Positions 47,599-56,982 of a DNA stretch of 64,000 nt are shown one piece after another. The DNA is from Streptomyces roseirectus (GTDB taxonomy: Bacteria > Actinomycetota > Actinomycetes > Streptomycetales > Streptomycetaceae), in contig NZ_CP060828.1 of the NCBI RefSeq assembly GCF_014489635.1, positions 1-64,000 on the forward strand. Direction: 5' to 3'. Position 1 is the first letter of the stretch. Every line of letters starts with the position of its first letter. Position numbers and translations under genes: made by a program. The notes under the pieces are model-generated. The model worked only from the letters and a program-made list of their open reading frames with translations, had not been told where the DNA came from and ran no database searches.

Positions 47599-50500
47599 TC
47601 AGCGGATGCCGAATTCGTCGCCGATGAGGCTGAGGAGTTCGGCGGTGCTGGCGCCGTCGAGGTCGTCGTCGCCGTCCAGGTCGCCGTCGGTGGTGGGGTC
47701 GGCGGGGGTTTCGAGGCGGGTGAGCAGGGCGCGCAGCCGGGCCGCGAGCAGGGCGGTGCGGGCGGGGTCGCCGTCGGGGGTGGTGCGCAGGGCCGTTTCC
47801 AGGGATTCCAGGGCGAGGGCGGCCGGGTCGGGGGCCTGGGTGGAGGCGAGGTCGAGTTCCTGGAAGAGGTGGTCGGCGACGTCGCCGGGGGTGGGGTGGT
47901 CGAAGACGAGGGTGGCGGGCAGGCGCAGGCCGGTGAGGGCGGAGAGCCGGTTGCGCAGGTCGACGGACATGAGGGAGTCGAACCCGAGGCTCTGGAAGGG
48001 CTTTCCGGGCGGTACGGCGCTGCCCGCGGCGAGGCCGGCGGCGGTGGCCGTCTCGGCGCGGACGAGGTCGGTGAGAGCGGTGGCGCGGTCGTCGTCGGAC
48101 AGCGGCAGCAGCCGTTCGCGCAGTCCCCCGGCGGTCGGGGCGGGCCCGGTGGTGGTGCGGGGGGCGAGGGCGCGCAGGAGGACGGGGGTGGTGGGGGCGT
48201 CGGCGTCGAGGACGGAGACGTCGAGGCGGACGGGGACGGTGGCGGGGGCGCCGGTGGCGACGGCGGCGTCCATCAGGGCCATGCCCTCGCGGGCGTCGAG
48301 CTGGCGCAGGCCGATGCGGGCGATGCGGGCGAGGTCGCTGTCGCTGACGTTCGCCGTCATGCCGTCGCCGCGCTGCCAGGGGCCCCAGGCGAGGGCGGTC
48401 GCGGGCCGGCCCTGGGCGGCGCGGCGGGCGCACAGGGCGTCCGCGAAGGCGTTGGCCGCCGCGTAGTTGGCCTGCCCGGCGCCGCCCATGACGCCGGCGA
48501 GGGAGGTGAACACGACGAACCGGTCGAGGCCCGTGGTGAGGGCGTCGAGGTGTTCCAGGGCGTCGGTCTTGACGGGGAGGACGGTGTCGACGTGGCCCTG
48601 GGTGAGGGCGGTGAGGGTGGCGTCGGCGACGGCTCCGGCGGTGTGGACGACGGCCCGCAGGTCGTCGACGGTGTCCAGGAGCGCGGCGAGGGCGTCCCGG
48701 TCGGTGGTGTCGCAGGCGGCGGCCCGCACGGTGGCGCCCTGGGCGCGGAGGTCGGCGAGGAGGTCGTCGGTGCCGGGGGCGTCGGCGCCGCGCCGGGAGA
48801 CGAGGAGCAGGTCGCGCACGCCGTGCCGGGTGACGAGGTGGCGGGCGACGAGGCGGCCGAGGGTGCCGCTCGCGCCGGTGATCAGGACAGTGCCGGCGGT
48901 GGGCCACAGCGGGTCGGGGGCGGTCTCGGCCTGCGGGAGCCGGGCCAGGCGCGGGACGAGGAGCTGTCCGTCGCGCAGGGCGATCTGGTCCTCGCCGAGC
49001 GCGACGGCCCTGCCGAGCGCCGTGCGCAGGTCGAGGCCGGCGCCCGGGAGGTGGTCGACGAGCAGGACGCTGCCGGGGTTCTCCAGCTGCGCGGAGCGGG
49101 CGAGCCCCCACAGGGCGGCGCCCGCCGGGTCGGCGCCGTCACCGACCGCGCCCGACGTGCACAGCACCAGTTGCGTCCCCGCGAGACCCGGTTCCCCGGC
49201 CCACGTCTGGAGGAGGGCGAGGGTGCGGTGGACGGCGTCGCGGGTCGCGGCGGCGGTGGGCGCTGCCGGGGTGACGGGGACGACGGCGAGGGCGGGCGGG
49301 GTGGCGAGGGCGCGCAGCGCGTCGAGGTCGGCGAGGTGTTCGGTGTCGTCGCCCAGCAGCCCGGCGAGGTCGGGGGCGGGTTCGCCGAGGACGGCGATCC
49401 GGCCGCGCAGGGGGCCCGCCTGGGCGGGGTGCTCGGCGAGGGGGGTCCACTCGGTCCGCAGCAGCCACTCGGGGCGCAGCCGGACGGTGTCGAGCTGGGC
49501 GCCGGAGGTGGCGCGCATGCGCAGGGCGGCGACGGTGAGGACGGGCCGGCCGTCGGTGTCGGTGAGGTCGGCGGACACCTTGTCCTCGGCCTCGTCACGG
49601 ATGTGGACGCGCAGGGCGGTGGCGTCCTGGGCGTGGCGGGTGACGCCGCGCCAGGCGAACGGCAGCAGCGGGCCGTCGGCGGAGGTGGCGGCGGGGCGGA
49701 AGCCGAGGGCGTGCATGGCGGCGTCCAGGAGTGCGGGGTGGACGGCGAAGCCGGTGCCGGCCGGTTCGGGCAGGCGGACCTCGGCGAACACCTCGGGGCC
49801 GCGCCGCCAGGCCGCCGTCAGGCCCTGGAAGGCGGGGCCGTAGGTGAAGCCGTGGGCGACGAGGTCGGTGTAGTAGGTGGTCAGGTCGACGGGTTCGGCG
49901 TCGGCCGGCGGCCAGGCGAGGGGCGCCGGGGCCTGGGTGTGCGGTTCGGTGAGGAGGGTGCCTTCGGCGTGCGCGGTCCAGGGGCCGTCGTCGTCGGTGC
50001 GGGAGTGGACGGTGACCGTGCGGGCGCCCGCCTCCTCGGGGCCGACGGCGACCTGGATCCGCACGGGCTGGTCGTCGGGGACGGGGAGCGGGGCGGCGAG
50101 GGTGAGTTCGTCGAGGTGGTGGCAGCCGTGCAGGGCGCCCGCCCACAGGGCGAGTTCCACGAACCCGGTGCCGGGGAAGAGGGGGGTCTCCAGGACGGCG
50201 TGGTCCGTGAGCCAGGGGTGGGCGGCCGTGGAGAGTTCGCCGGTGAGCAGGGTGTGGCCGTCGGCCGTGGTGACGCGGGCGCCCAGCAGGGGGTGGGCGG
50301 CGGCGTCGAGGCCGAGGGAGGCCAGGTCGCCGCCGCCGGCCGGGCGGGGGTCGGGCCAGTAGCGGGCGCGCTGGAAGGGGTAGGTGGGCAGGGTGACGGT
50401 GCGGGCGCCGGACCCGGCGAACAGGGCGGCGCGGTCGATCGGGTGGCCGGCGAGGTGGATACGGGCGACGGCCTCGGCGAGCGTCGCGCTCTGGGGGGTG

Positions 50501-53500
50501 TCGCGGCGCTGGGCGGGGACGCAGGTGACGGTGTCGGCGCAGCTCTGCGCCATGCCGGTGAGGGCGCCGTCGGGGCCCGCCTCCAGCAGCACGGTCACGC
50601 CCTCGGCGGCGAGGTGGCGCACCCCGTCGGCGAAGCGGACGGCCTCGCGGACGTGCCGGACCCAGTAGCGCGGGTCGCACGCCTGCTCGGCGGTGAGCGG
50701 GACGCCGGTCAGGTTGGAGACGACGGGGATGCTCGGTGCCCGCAGGTCGAGGCCGGCGACGACGTCCGCGAACTCCTCCAGCACGGGTTCCATGAGGGGT
50801 GAGTGGAAGGCGTGGCTGACGGTCAGGACGCGCGTGCGGGCGCCGTCGGCGGTGAACCGCTCGCGCAGGGCGGCCAGTTCTTCGGCGGGGCCGGAGAGGA
50901 CCACGGAGCCGGGGGCGTTGACGGCGGCGACGGAGACGTCCGTGCGGCCGTCGAGGACGGTCAGGGCCTGTTCCTCGTCGACGGAGACGGCCAGCATGCC
51001 GCCGCCTGCGGGGAGGTGCTGCATGAGTCTGCCGCGGGCGGCGATCAGGGTGCAGGCGTCGGGCAGGGAGAGCACCCCGGCGACGTGGGCGGCGGTGATC
51101 TCGCCGACGGAGTGGCCCAGGAGGAACGCGGGGCGCACACCCCAGCTCTCCAGGAGGCGGTAGAGGGCGGTCTCGAAGGCGAACAGGGCGGGCTGGGTGA
51201 ACTCGGTGCGGTGCAGGTCGCCGTCGTCGTCCGCGAACATCACCTCCGTGAGGGGGCGGGGCAGCAAGGGGTCGAGGTGGCGGGAGACCGCGTCGAGGGT
51301 CTGCGCGAACACGGGGTGCGCGGCGTACAGGTCGCGGCCCATGCCGGGGTGCTGGGCACCCTGGCCGGTGAACAGGACGGCGAGTGCGCCGTCGCGGGCG
51401 GTGTCGCGCAGGAGTCCGGCGGGCAGGTCGCCGGCGGCGAGCGCGGCGAGGGCGGTCTCGGCTTCCGTGCGGTCGTGGACGACGGCCGCCGCGCGGACGT
51501 CGAGGGCGGCGCGGGTGGTGGCGAGGGAGTGGGCGAGGTCGGTGGCGGTCAGGCCGGGGTCGGTGTGGAGGCGGTCCAGGAGGCGGACGGCGTGGGCGCG
51601 CAGGGCGGCGTCGTCGTGCGCGGAGAGCAGGAGCGGGCGGGGCTCTCCGGTGTCGGCCGGGGTCTGTTCGGGCTGGTCGGGGGCCTGTTCCAGCAGGACG
51701 TGGGCGTTGGTGCCGCTGATCCCGAAGGAGGAGACGCCCGCGCGGCGGGGCCGGCCGGTGTCGGGCCACGGCTGGGCCTCGGTGAGGAGTTCGACGCCTC
51801 CCTGGTCCCAGTCGATCGCCGTGGAGGGTTCGCCGGCGTGCAGGGTCTTGGGGAGCTGGGCGCGTCCGAGGGCGAGGACGGTCTTGATGATGCCGCCGAC
51901 TCCTGCCGCCGACATGGTGTGTCCGATGTTGGACTTCAACGAGCCGAGGTACAGGGGGCGTTCGCGGTCCTGGCCGTAGGTGGCGAGGAGCGCGTGGGCC
52001 TCGATCGGGTCGCCGAGTTTCGTGCCGGTGCCGTGGGCCTCGACGGCGTCGACGTCGCCCGGGGCGAGCCCGGCGTCCGCCAACGCGTCCTGGATGACGC
52101 GCTGTTGGGCGAGGCCGTTGGGTGCGGTGAGCCCGTTGGAGGCGCCGTCCTGGTTGATCGCCGACCCGCGCACGACCGCGAGGACCCGGTGTCCGTTGCG
52201 GCGGGCGTCGGACAGGCGCTCGACGAGGAGGACGCCGACGCCCTCCGACCAGCCGATGCCGTCGGCGGAGTCGGCGAACGCCTTGCAGCGGCCGTCGGGG
52301 GCGAGGCCCCCTTGGCGGCCGAAGTCGGCGAAGAGGGCGGCGTCCGGCATGACGCACACGCCGCCGGTCAGCGCGAGGTCGATCTCGCCCCGGCGCAGCG
52401 CGTTCGTGGCGTCGTGCAGGGCGACGAGGGAGGAGGAGCAGGCGGTGTCGACGGTGACAGCCGGGCCTTCGAGGCCGAGGACGTAGGCGACGCGGCCGGT
52501 GATGACGCTGGTGGCGCTGCCGGTGACGGTGTAGCCGGCGAGCTGTTCGGAGCCCGGCGGGAAGAGGGTGGCGTAGCCGAGTCCGGCGGCGCCGACGTAG
52601 ACGCCGGTGCGGGAGCCGCGCAGGGCGGCCGGGTCGATGCCGGCGCGCTCGACGGCCTCCCAGGAGGTCTCCAGGAGGAGGCGCTGCTGGGGGTCCATGG
52701 TGAGGGCTTCGCGCGGGGTGATGCCGAAGAACGCGGCGTCGAAGCCGGCGACGTCGTCGAGGAAGCCGCCGCGTGCCGTCTCCTGCGGGCGCCAGCCCCG
52801 GTCGCGGGGCAGTCCGCTGATGCCTTCGCGGCCCTCGGCGAGCATGTCCCACAGGTCCTCGGGGCTCTCGACGCCGCCGGGGTAGCGGCAGGCCATGCCG
52901 ACGATCGCGATCGGTTCGTCGACGGCGCTGCGGCGGCGGGCGCGCGCGGGTGCGGGCGTCTGGGCGGCCGTCTCCTCGGCGGGGAACAGTTGCGCGTACA
53001 GGGCGCGCACGAGCTGGCGGGGTGAGGGGTGGTCGAAGACGAGGGAGACGGGCAGGCGCAGTCCGGTCGCGGTGGCGAGCCGGTTGCGGAAGTCGACGGA
53101 GGTGAGGGAGTCGAAGCCGAGTTCCTTGAACGGGCGCTGCGACTGCACGGCGTCGGTGTCGTCGTGGCCGAGGGCGGTCGCGGCGGTGTCGCGGACCAGG
53201 CGCAGCAGGACGCCGTCGCGTTCGGTCGCGGTCAGCGGCAGGAGGCGGCCGCGCAGGGTGCCGGTGTCGTCGCCGGGGGCGGTCGCGGCCGCCGTGCGGC
53301 GCGGGCGGGGCGCGGGGGTGGGGGCGGCGCGGTCGAGGCGGTCGGGGGGCGGGGTGCCGGTGAGGAGGGCGGCCGGGTCGACGGGGCGCAGGAGCAGGGC
53401 GTCGGCGGTGGCGACGGGGGCTCCGGTGGCGTCGGTGAGCAGGACGGCGAGGGTGGCGGGTCCGGTGCGGGTGAGGCGGACGCGCAGGCGGGTCGCGCCA

Positions 53501-56500
53501 GTCGCGTGGAGTTCGACGCCGCTCCAGGAGAAGGGGACGGCCGGGTCGCCGTCGAGGGCCTGGAGGGCGTGCAGGGCGGCTTCGGTGAGGGCGGGGTGGA
53601 GGGCGAAGCGGGCGGCTTCGGCGCTCTGCGCGGGCGGGAGGGCGACTTCGGCGTGGACCTCGGTGGGGGTGCGCCACAGGGCGGTGAGCAGGCGGCGCTG
53701 GGGGCCGTAGGAGAAGCCGGCGGCGGCGAGGCCGTCGTACAGCGCGGCGATGTCGGCCGGTTCGGCGGGCGGGGGCCAGGCGGTGAGGGCGGGGGGCTGG
53801 GTGGCCGTCTCGGGGACGAGGGTGCCGGAGGCGTGCAGGAGCCAGGGGGCGTCCGTGTCGGGGGCGGCGGTGGTGGAGTGGACGGTGAAGGTGCGCCGGC
53901 CGCCGAGGGCGGCGCCGACCCTGATCTGGAGGGCGACGGGGCTGTCCGGGGGCAGGATCAGGGGGGCGTGGAGGGTGAGTTCCTCGACGCGGCCGTGGCC
54001 GAAGGGGTCGCCGGCGGCCACGGCGAGGTCGAGGAAGGCGGTGCCGGGCAGGACGGGCCGCTCACCGAGGGCGTACCCGTCGAGCCAGGGGTGGTCGGCG
54101 GCGGAGATCCGGCCGGTGAGGACGGCGCCGTCGTCGTCGGCGAGGCGGACGAACGCGCCCAGCAGGGGGTGGTCGAGGGCGCCCACGCCCGCGCCGGTGA
54201 CGTCGGTGGTGCGGCGGCGGGCCTCGGGCCAGTGGCGGCGGCGCTGGAAGGGGTAGGTGGGCAGGGCGGGCAGCGTGTCGGGGCGGGCCGGGACGGCGGC
54301 GAGGACGCGGGCCCAGTCGGGGTCGGCGCCGCCGGTCCACGCCTGGGCGAGGGCGGTGCGCAGCCGTGCGGTGCCGCCCTCGCCGCGGCGCAGGGTGCCG
54401 GTGACGGCGGCGTCGTGCCCGTCGGCGTCCACGCACTGCTGGACGGAGGTGACGAGGACGGGGTGGGGGCTGGGTTCGACGAACAGGCGGTGCCCGTCGG
54501 CGAGCAGGGCCGCTACGGCGTCGGCGAAGCGGACGGGTTCGCGCATGTTGCGGCACCAGTAGGCGGCGTCGAGGCGCGCGGTGTCGAGGAGGCCGCCGGT
54601 GACGGTGGAGTAGAACGGCACGTCACCACTGCGCGGGCGCAGTCCGGCGAGGTCCTTGAGGAGCTGGTCGCGCAGCACCTCGACGTAGGGCGAGTGGCCG
54701 GGGCTGGCGGCGCCGGGGATGCGGCGGGCCTGGACGCCGTCGGCCTCGCAGGCGGCCACGAACGCGTCGCAGGCGTCGGGCGCGCCGGTCAGGGCGACGG
54801 AGGCGGGCCCGTTGACGGCGGCGATCCACAGCCGGTCCGCCCAGGGCGCGAGCCGGTCGCGGACCTCGGCCTCGGGCAGCAGCACGGACGCCATGCCGCC
54901 GTCGACGGTGAGCGTGCGCAGGGCGCGGCTGCGCAGGACGACGACGCGGACGGCGTCCTCGAGGCTGAGCGCGCCGCACAGGTGGGCGGCGGCGATCTCG
55001 CCCTGGGAGTGGCCGACGACCGCGTCGGGGGTGACGCCGTACGCCTCCCAGGTGCGGGCGAGGGAGACCATGACGGTGAACAGGACGGGCTGGACGACGT
55101 CGATGCGGTCGGCGTCCACGCCGTCCGGCTCGCCCCGCAGGACGGACAGGACGTCCCAGTCGACGAGTTCCCGCACGGCCGCCGCGCAGGCGTGGGCGTG
55201 CTTGGCGAACTCGGGTTCGGTGTCGAGGAGTTCGCGGGCCATGCCGAGCCACTGGGAGCCCTGTCCCGGCAGCACGAACGCGGTGCGGCCCATGGCGGCG
55301 GCGCCTTCGGCGAGGGTGTCGTGCGGGCGGCCCTCGGCGAGCGCGGCGAGCCCCGCGAGGAGGCTCGCCCGGTTGTCGGCGAGGACGGCGGCGCGCTGGT
55401 CGAGGGGGGTGCGGCCGAGGGCGAGGGAGCGGGCGATCGCGCCGGCGGGCAGGTCCGGGTGCGCGGTGAGGTGGTCGGCGAGGCGGCGGGCCTGGGCGCG
55501 CAGGGCGGCGGTGCTCCTGGCGGACAGGAGCACGGGCAGCACGCCTTCGGGGGCGGCGTCGGGGGCGGGGTCCTCAGCGGGGTCCTCGGCGGGGGCCTGT
55601 TCGAGGATGACGTGCGCGTTGGTGCCGCTGACGCCGAACGAGGAGACCCCCGCCCGGCGGGGCGCGCTCTCGTCGGACCAGTCGCGGGCCTCGGACAGCA
55701 GGCGCACGGTCCCGGCGGACCAGTCGACGAACGGGGTCGGCTCGTCGGCGTGCAGGGTGCGGGGCAGGCTGCCGTGCCGGATCGCCTGGACCATCTTGAT
55801 GATGCCGCCGACCCCGGCGGCGGCCTGCGTGTGGCCGATGTTGGACTTGAGCGAACCCAGCCACAGGGGCCGTCCGGTGGGGCGTGCGGCGCCGTAGGTC
55901 GCGAGCAGCGCGTCCGCCTCGATCGGGTCGCCGAGTTTCGTGCCGGTGCCGTGGGCCTCGACGGCGTCGACGTCGGCGGGGGTGAGCCCGGCGTCCGCCA
56001 GCGCGTCGCGGATGACGCGCTGCTGGGAGGGACCGTTGGGGGCGCTGAGCCCGTTGGAGGCGCCGTCCTGGTTGACGGCGGAGCCGCGCACGACCGCCAG
56101 CACGGGGTGGCCCAGGCGCCGGGCGTCGGAGAGGCGTTCCACGACGAGGACGCCGGCGCCCTCGCTCCAGCCGGCGCCGTCGGCCGCGGCGCCGAACGCC
56201 TTGCAGCGGCCGTCGGGGGCGAGGGAGCCCTGCCGGGAGAGCATGACGTGCACGTCGGGGGTGGACATGACGGTGACGCCGCCGGCCAGGGCGAGGTCGC
56301 ACTCCCCCGCGCGCAGGGAGCGCACGGCGAGGTGGAGGGCGACCAGGGAGGAGGAGCAGGCGGTGTCGATCGTGACGGCCGGCCCCTCCAGGCCGAGGAC
56401 GTAGGAGATGCGGCCGGACAGCACGCTGTTGGAGACGCCGGTGGAGCCGTGCCCGTCGATGCCGCCCTCGGTGGCGTGCAGGAGGTTCGCGTAGTCCTGC

Positions 56501-56973
56501 TGGGAGACGCCCGCGAAGACGCCGGTGCGGCTGCCCTTGAGGGCACGCGTGTCGAGCCCGGCCCGCTCCAGGGCCTCCCAGGAGCTCTCCAGGAGCAGGC
56601 GCTGCTGCGGGTCCATGGAGTGGGCCTCGCGGGGCGAGATGCCGAAGAACGCGGCGTCGAAGGAGGCGATGTCGTCGAGGAAGCCGCCCTCGCGGACGTA
56701 GCAGGCGCCCTCCTTGTCCGGGTCGGGATCGTAGAGGGAGGCGATGTCCCAGCCCCGGTCGGTGGGGAAGCCGGCGACGGCGTCGCGGCCCTCGGTGACG
56801 AGCCGCCACAGGTCGTCGGGGCTCGCTACCCCGCCGGGGTAGCGGCAGGCCATGCCGACGACGGCGATCGGTTCCCGTGCCGCGGCCTCCAGTTCGCCCA
56901 GGCGTCCCCGCGTGCGGTGCAGTTCCGCGGCGACCTGCTTGAGGTAGTCGCGGAGTTCCTTGTCCTCAGCCAT
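47599..56973 (-). CDS. P5: bimodular PKS, KS-AT-(dead DH)-ACP / KS-AT-DH-KR-ACP
   Basis: 3124 residues from ATG 56973, nine bases after P6; AAGGAG overlaps the P6 stop. Head KELRDYLKQVAAELHRTRGRL. First module: KS Cys206; AT GHSQG (Ser656), but the YASH/HAFH position reads SPGH (757-760), so the extender is uncertain. The DH-like domain has Tyr967 for the catalytic His (YALGERPVLP), Glu1131 for the Asp, and YGPQRRL for YGPAFQG, so it should be inactive. There is no KR. ACP Ser1289. This step should leave a ketone. Second module: KS Cys1512; AT GHSVG (Ser1955) with HAFH, malonyl; DH His2258 (HAVLE rather than HxxxG) and Asp2417; KR Tyr2837; ACP Ser3000. Tail TAELLSLIGDEFG. Confidence 0.95.
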   Translation of the reverse strand: MAEDKELRDYLKQVAAELHRTRGRLGELEAAAREPIAVVGMACRYPGGVASPDDLWRLVTEGRDAVAGFPTDRGWDIASLYDPDPDKEGACYVREGGFLDDIASFDAAFFGISPREAHSMDPQQRLLLESSWEALERAGLDTRALKGSRTGVFAGVSQQDYANLLHATEGGIDGHGSTGVSNSVLSGRISYVLGLEGPAVTIDTACSSSLVALHLAVRSLRAGECDLALAGGVTVMSTPDVHVMLSRQGSLAPDGRCKAFGAAADGAGWSEGAGVLVVERLSDARRLGHPVLAVVRGSAVNQDGASNGLSAPNGPSQQRVIRDALADAGLTPADVDAVEAHGTGTKLGDPIEADALLATYGAARPTGRPLWLGSLKSNIGHTQAAAGVGGIIKMVQAIRHGSLPRTLHADEPTPFVDWSAGTVRLLSEARDWSDESAPRRAGVSSFGVSGTNAHVILEQAPAEDPAEDPAPDAAPEGVLPVLLSARSTAALRAQARRLADHLTAHPDLPAGAIARSLALGRTPLDQRAAVLADNRASLLAGLAALAEGRPHDTLAEGAAAMGRTAFVLPGQGSQWLGMARELLDTEPEFAKHAHACAAAVRELVDWDVLSVLRGEPDGVDADRIDVVQPVLFTVMVSLARTWEAYGVTPDAVVGHSQGEIAAAHLCGALSLEDAVRVVVLRSRALRTLTVDGGMASVLLPEAEVRDRLAPWADRLWIAAVNGPASVALTGAPDACDAFVAACEADGVQARRIPGAASPGHSPYVEVLRDQLLKDLAGLRPRSGDVPFYSTVTGGLLDTARLDAAYWCRNMREPVRFADAVAALLADGHRLFVEPSPHPVLVTSVQQCVDADGHDAAVTGTLRRGEGGTARLRTALAQAWTGGADPDWARVLAAVPARPDTLPALPTYPFQRRRHWPEARRRTTDVTGAGVGALDHPLLGAFVRLADDDGAVLTGRISAADHPWLDGYALGERPVLPGTAFLDLAVAAGDPFGHGRVEELTLHAPLILPPDSPVALQIRVGAALGGRRTFTVHSTTAAPDTDAPWLLHASGTLVPETATQPPALTAWPPPAEPADIAALYDGLAAAGFSYGPQRRLLTALWRTPTEVHAEVALPPAQSAEAARFALHPALTEAALHALQALDGDPAVPFSWSGVELHATGATRLRVRLTRTGPATLAVLLTDATGAPVATADALLLRPVDPAALLTGTPPPDRLDRAAPTPAPRPRRTAAATAPGDDTGTLRGRLLPLTATERDGVLLRLVRDTAATALGHDDTDAVQSQRPFKELGFDSLTSVDFRNRLATATGLRLPVSLVFDHPSPRQLVRALYAQLFPAEETAAQTPAPARARRRSAVDEPIAIVGMACRYPGGVESPEDLWDMLAEGREGISGLPRDRGWRPQETARGGFLDDVAGFDAAFFGITPREALTMDPQQRLLLETSWEAVERAGIDPAALRGSRTGVYVGAAGLGYATLFPPGSEQLAGYTVTGSATSVITGRVAYVLGLEGPAVTVDTACSSSLVALHDATNALRRGEIDLALTGGVCVMPDAALFADFGRQGGLAPDGRCKAFADSADGIGWSEGVGVLLVERLSDARRNGHRVLAVVRGSAINQDGASNGLTAPNGLAQQRVIQDALADAGLAPGDVDAVEAHGTGTKLGDPIEAHALLATYGQDRERPLYLGSLKSNIGHTMSAAGVGGIIKTVLALGRAQLPKTLHAGEPSTAIDWDQGGVELLTEAQPWPDTGRPRRAGVSSFGISGTNAHVLLEQAPDQPEQTPADTGEPRPLLLSAHDDAALRAHAVRLLDRLHTDPGLTATDLAHSLATTRAALDVRAAAVVHDRTEAETALAALAAGDLPAGLLRDTARDGALAVLFTGQGAQHPGMGRDLYAAHPVFAQTLDAVSRHLDPLLPRPLTEVMFADDDGDLHRTEFTQPALFAFETALYRLLESWGVRPAFLLGHSVGEITAAHVAGVLSLPDACTLIAARGRLMQHLPAGGGMLAVSVDEEQALTVLDGRTDVSVAAVNAPGSVVLSGPAEELAALRERFTADGARTRVLTVSHAFHSPLMEPVLEEFADVVAGLDLRAPSIPVVSNLTGVPLTAEQACDPRYWVRHVREAVRFADGVRHLAAEGVTVLLEAGPDGALTGMAQSCADTVTCVPAQRRDTPQSATLAEAVARIHLAGHPIDRAALFAGSGARTVTLPTYPFQRARYWPDPRPAGGGDLASLGLDAAAHPLLGARVTTADGHTLLTGELSTAAHPWLTDHAVLETPLFPGTGFVELALWAGALHGCHHLDELTLAAPLPVPDDQPVRIQVAVGPEEAGARTVTVHSRTDDDGPWTAHAEGTLLTEPHTQAPAPLAWPPADAEPVDLTTYYTDLVAHGFTYGPAFQGLTAAWRRGPEVFAEVRLPEPAGTGFAVHPALLDAAMHALGFRPAATSADGPLLPFAWRGVTRHAQDATALRVHIRDEAEDKVSADLTDTDGRPVLTVAALRMRATSGAQLDTVRLRPEWLLRTEWTPLAEHPAQAGPLRGRIAVLGEPAPDLAGLLGDDTEHLADLDALRALATPPALAVVPVTPAAPTAAATRDAVHRTLALLQTWAGEPGLAGTQLVLCTSGAVGDGADPAGAALWGLARSAQLENPGSVLLVDHLPGAGLDLRTALGRAVALGEDQIALRDGQLLVPRLARLPQAETAPDPLWPTAGTVLITGASGTLGRLVARHLVTRHGVRDLLLVSRRGADAPGTDDLLADLRAQGATVRAAACDTTDRDALAALLDTVDDLRAVVHTAGAVADATLTALTQGHVDTVLPVKTDALEHLDALTTGLDRFVVFTSLAGVMGGAGQANYAAANAFADALCARRAAQGRPATALAWGPWQRGDGMTANVSDSDLARIARIGLRQLDAREGMALMDAAVATGAPATVPVRLDVSVLDADAPTTPVLLRALAPRTTTGPAPTAGGLRERLLPLSDDDRATALTDLVRAETATAAGLAAGSAVPPGKPFQSLGFDSLMSVDLRNRLSALTGLRLPATLVFDHPTPGDVADHLFQELDLASTQAPDPAALALESLETALRTTPDGDPARTALLAARLRALLTRLETPADPTTDGDLDGDDDLDGASTAELLSLIGDEFGIR

Positions 56974-56982
56974 GCGAACCGT

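Noticed and set aside
46361..49111. A longer P450 starting near 49111
   Set aside because: The extra 517 residues are shadow of P5; ATG 47560 has a ribosome binding site and gives the usual P450 length.
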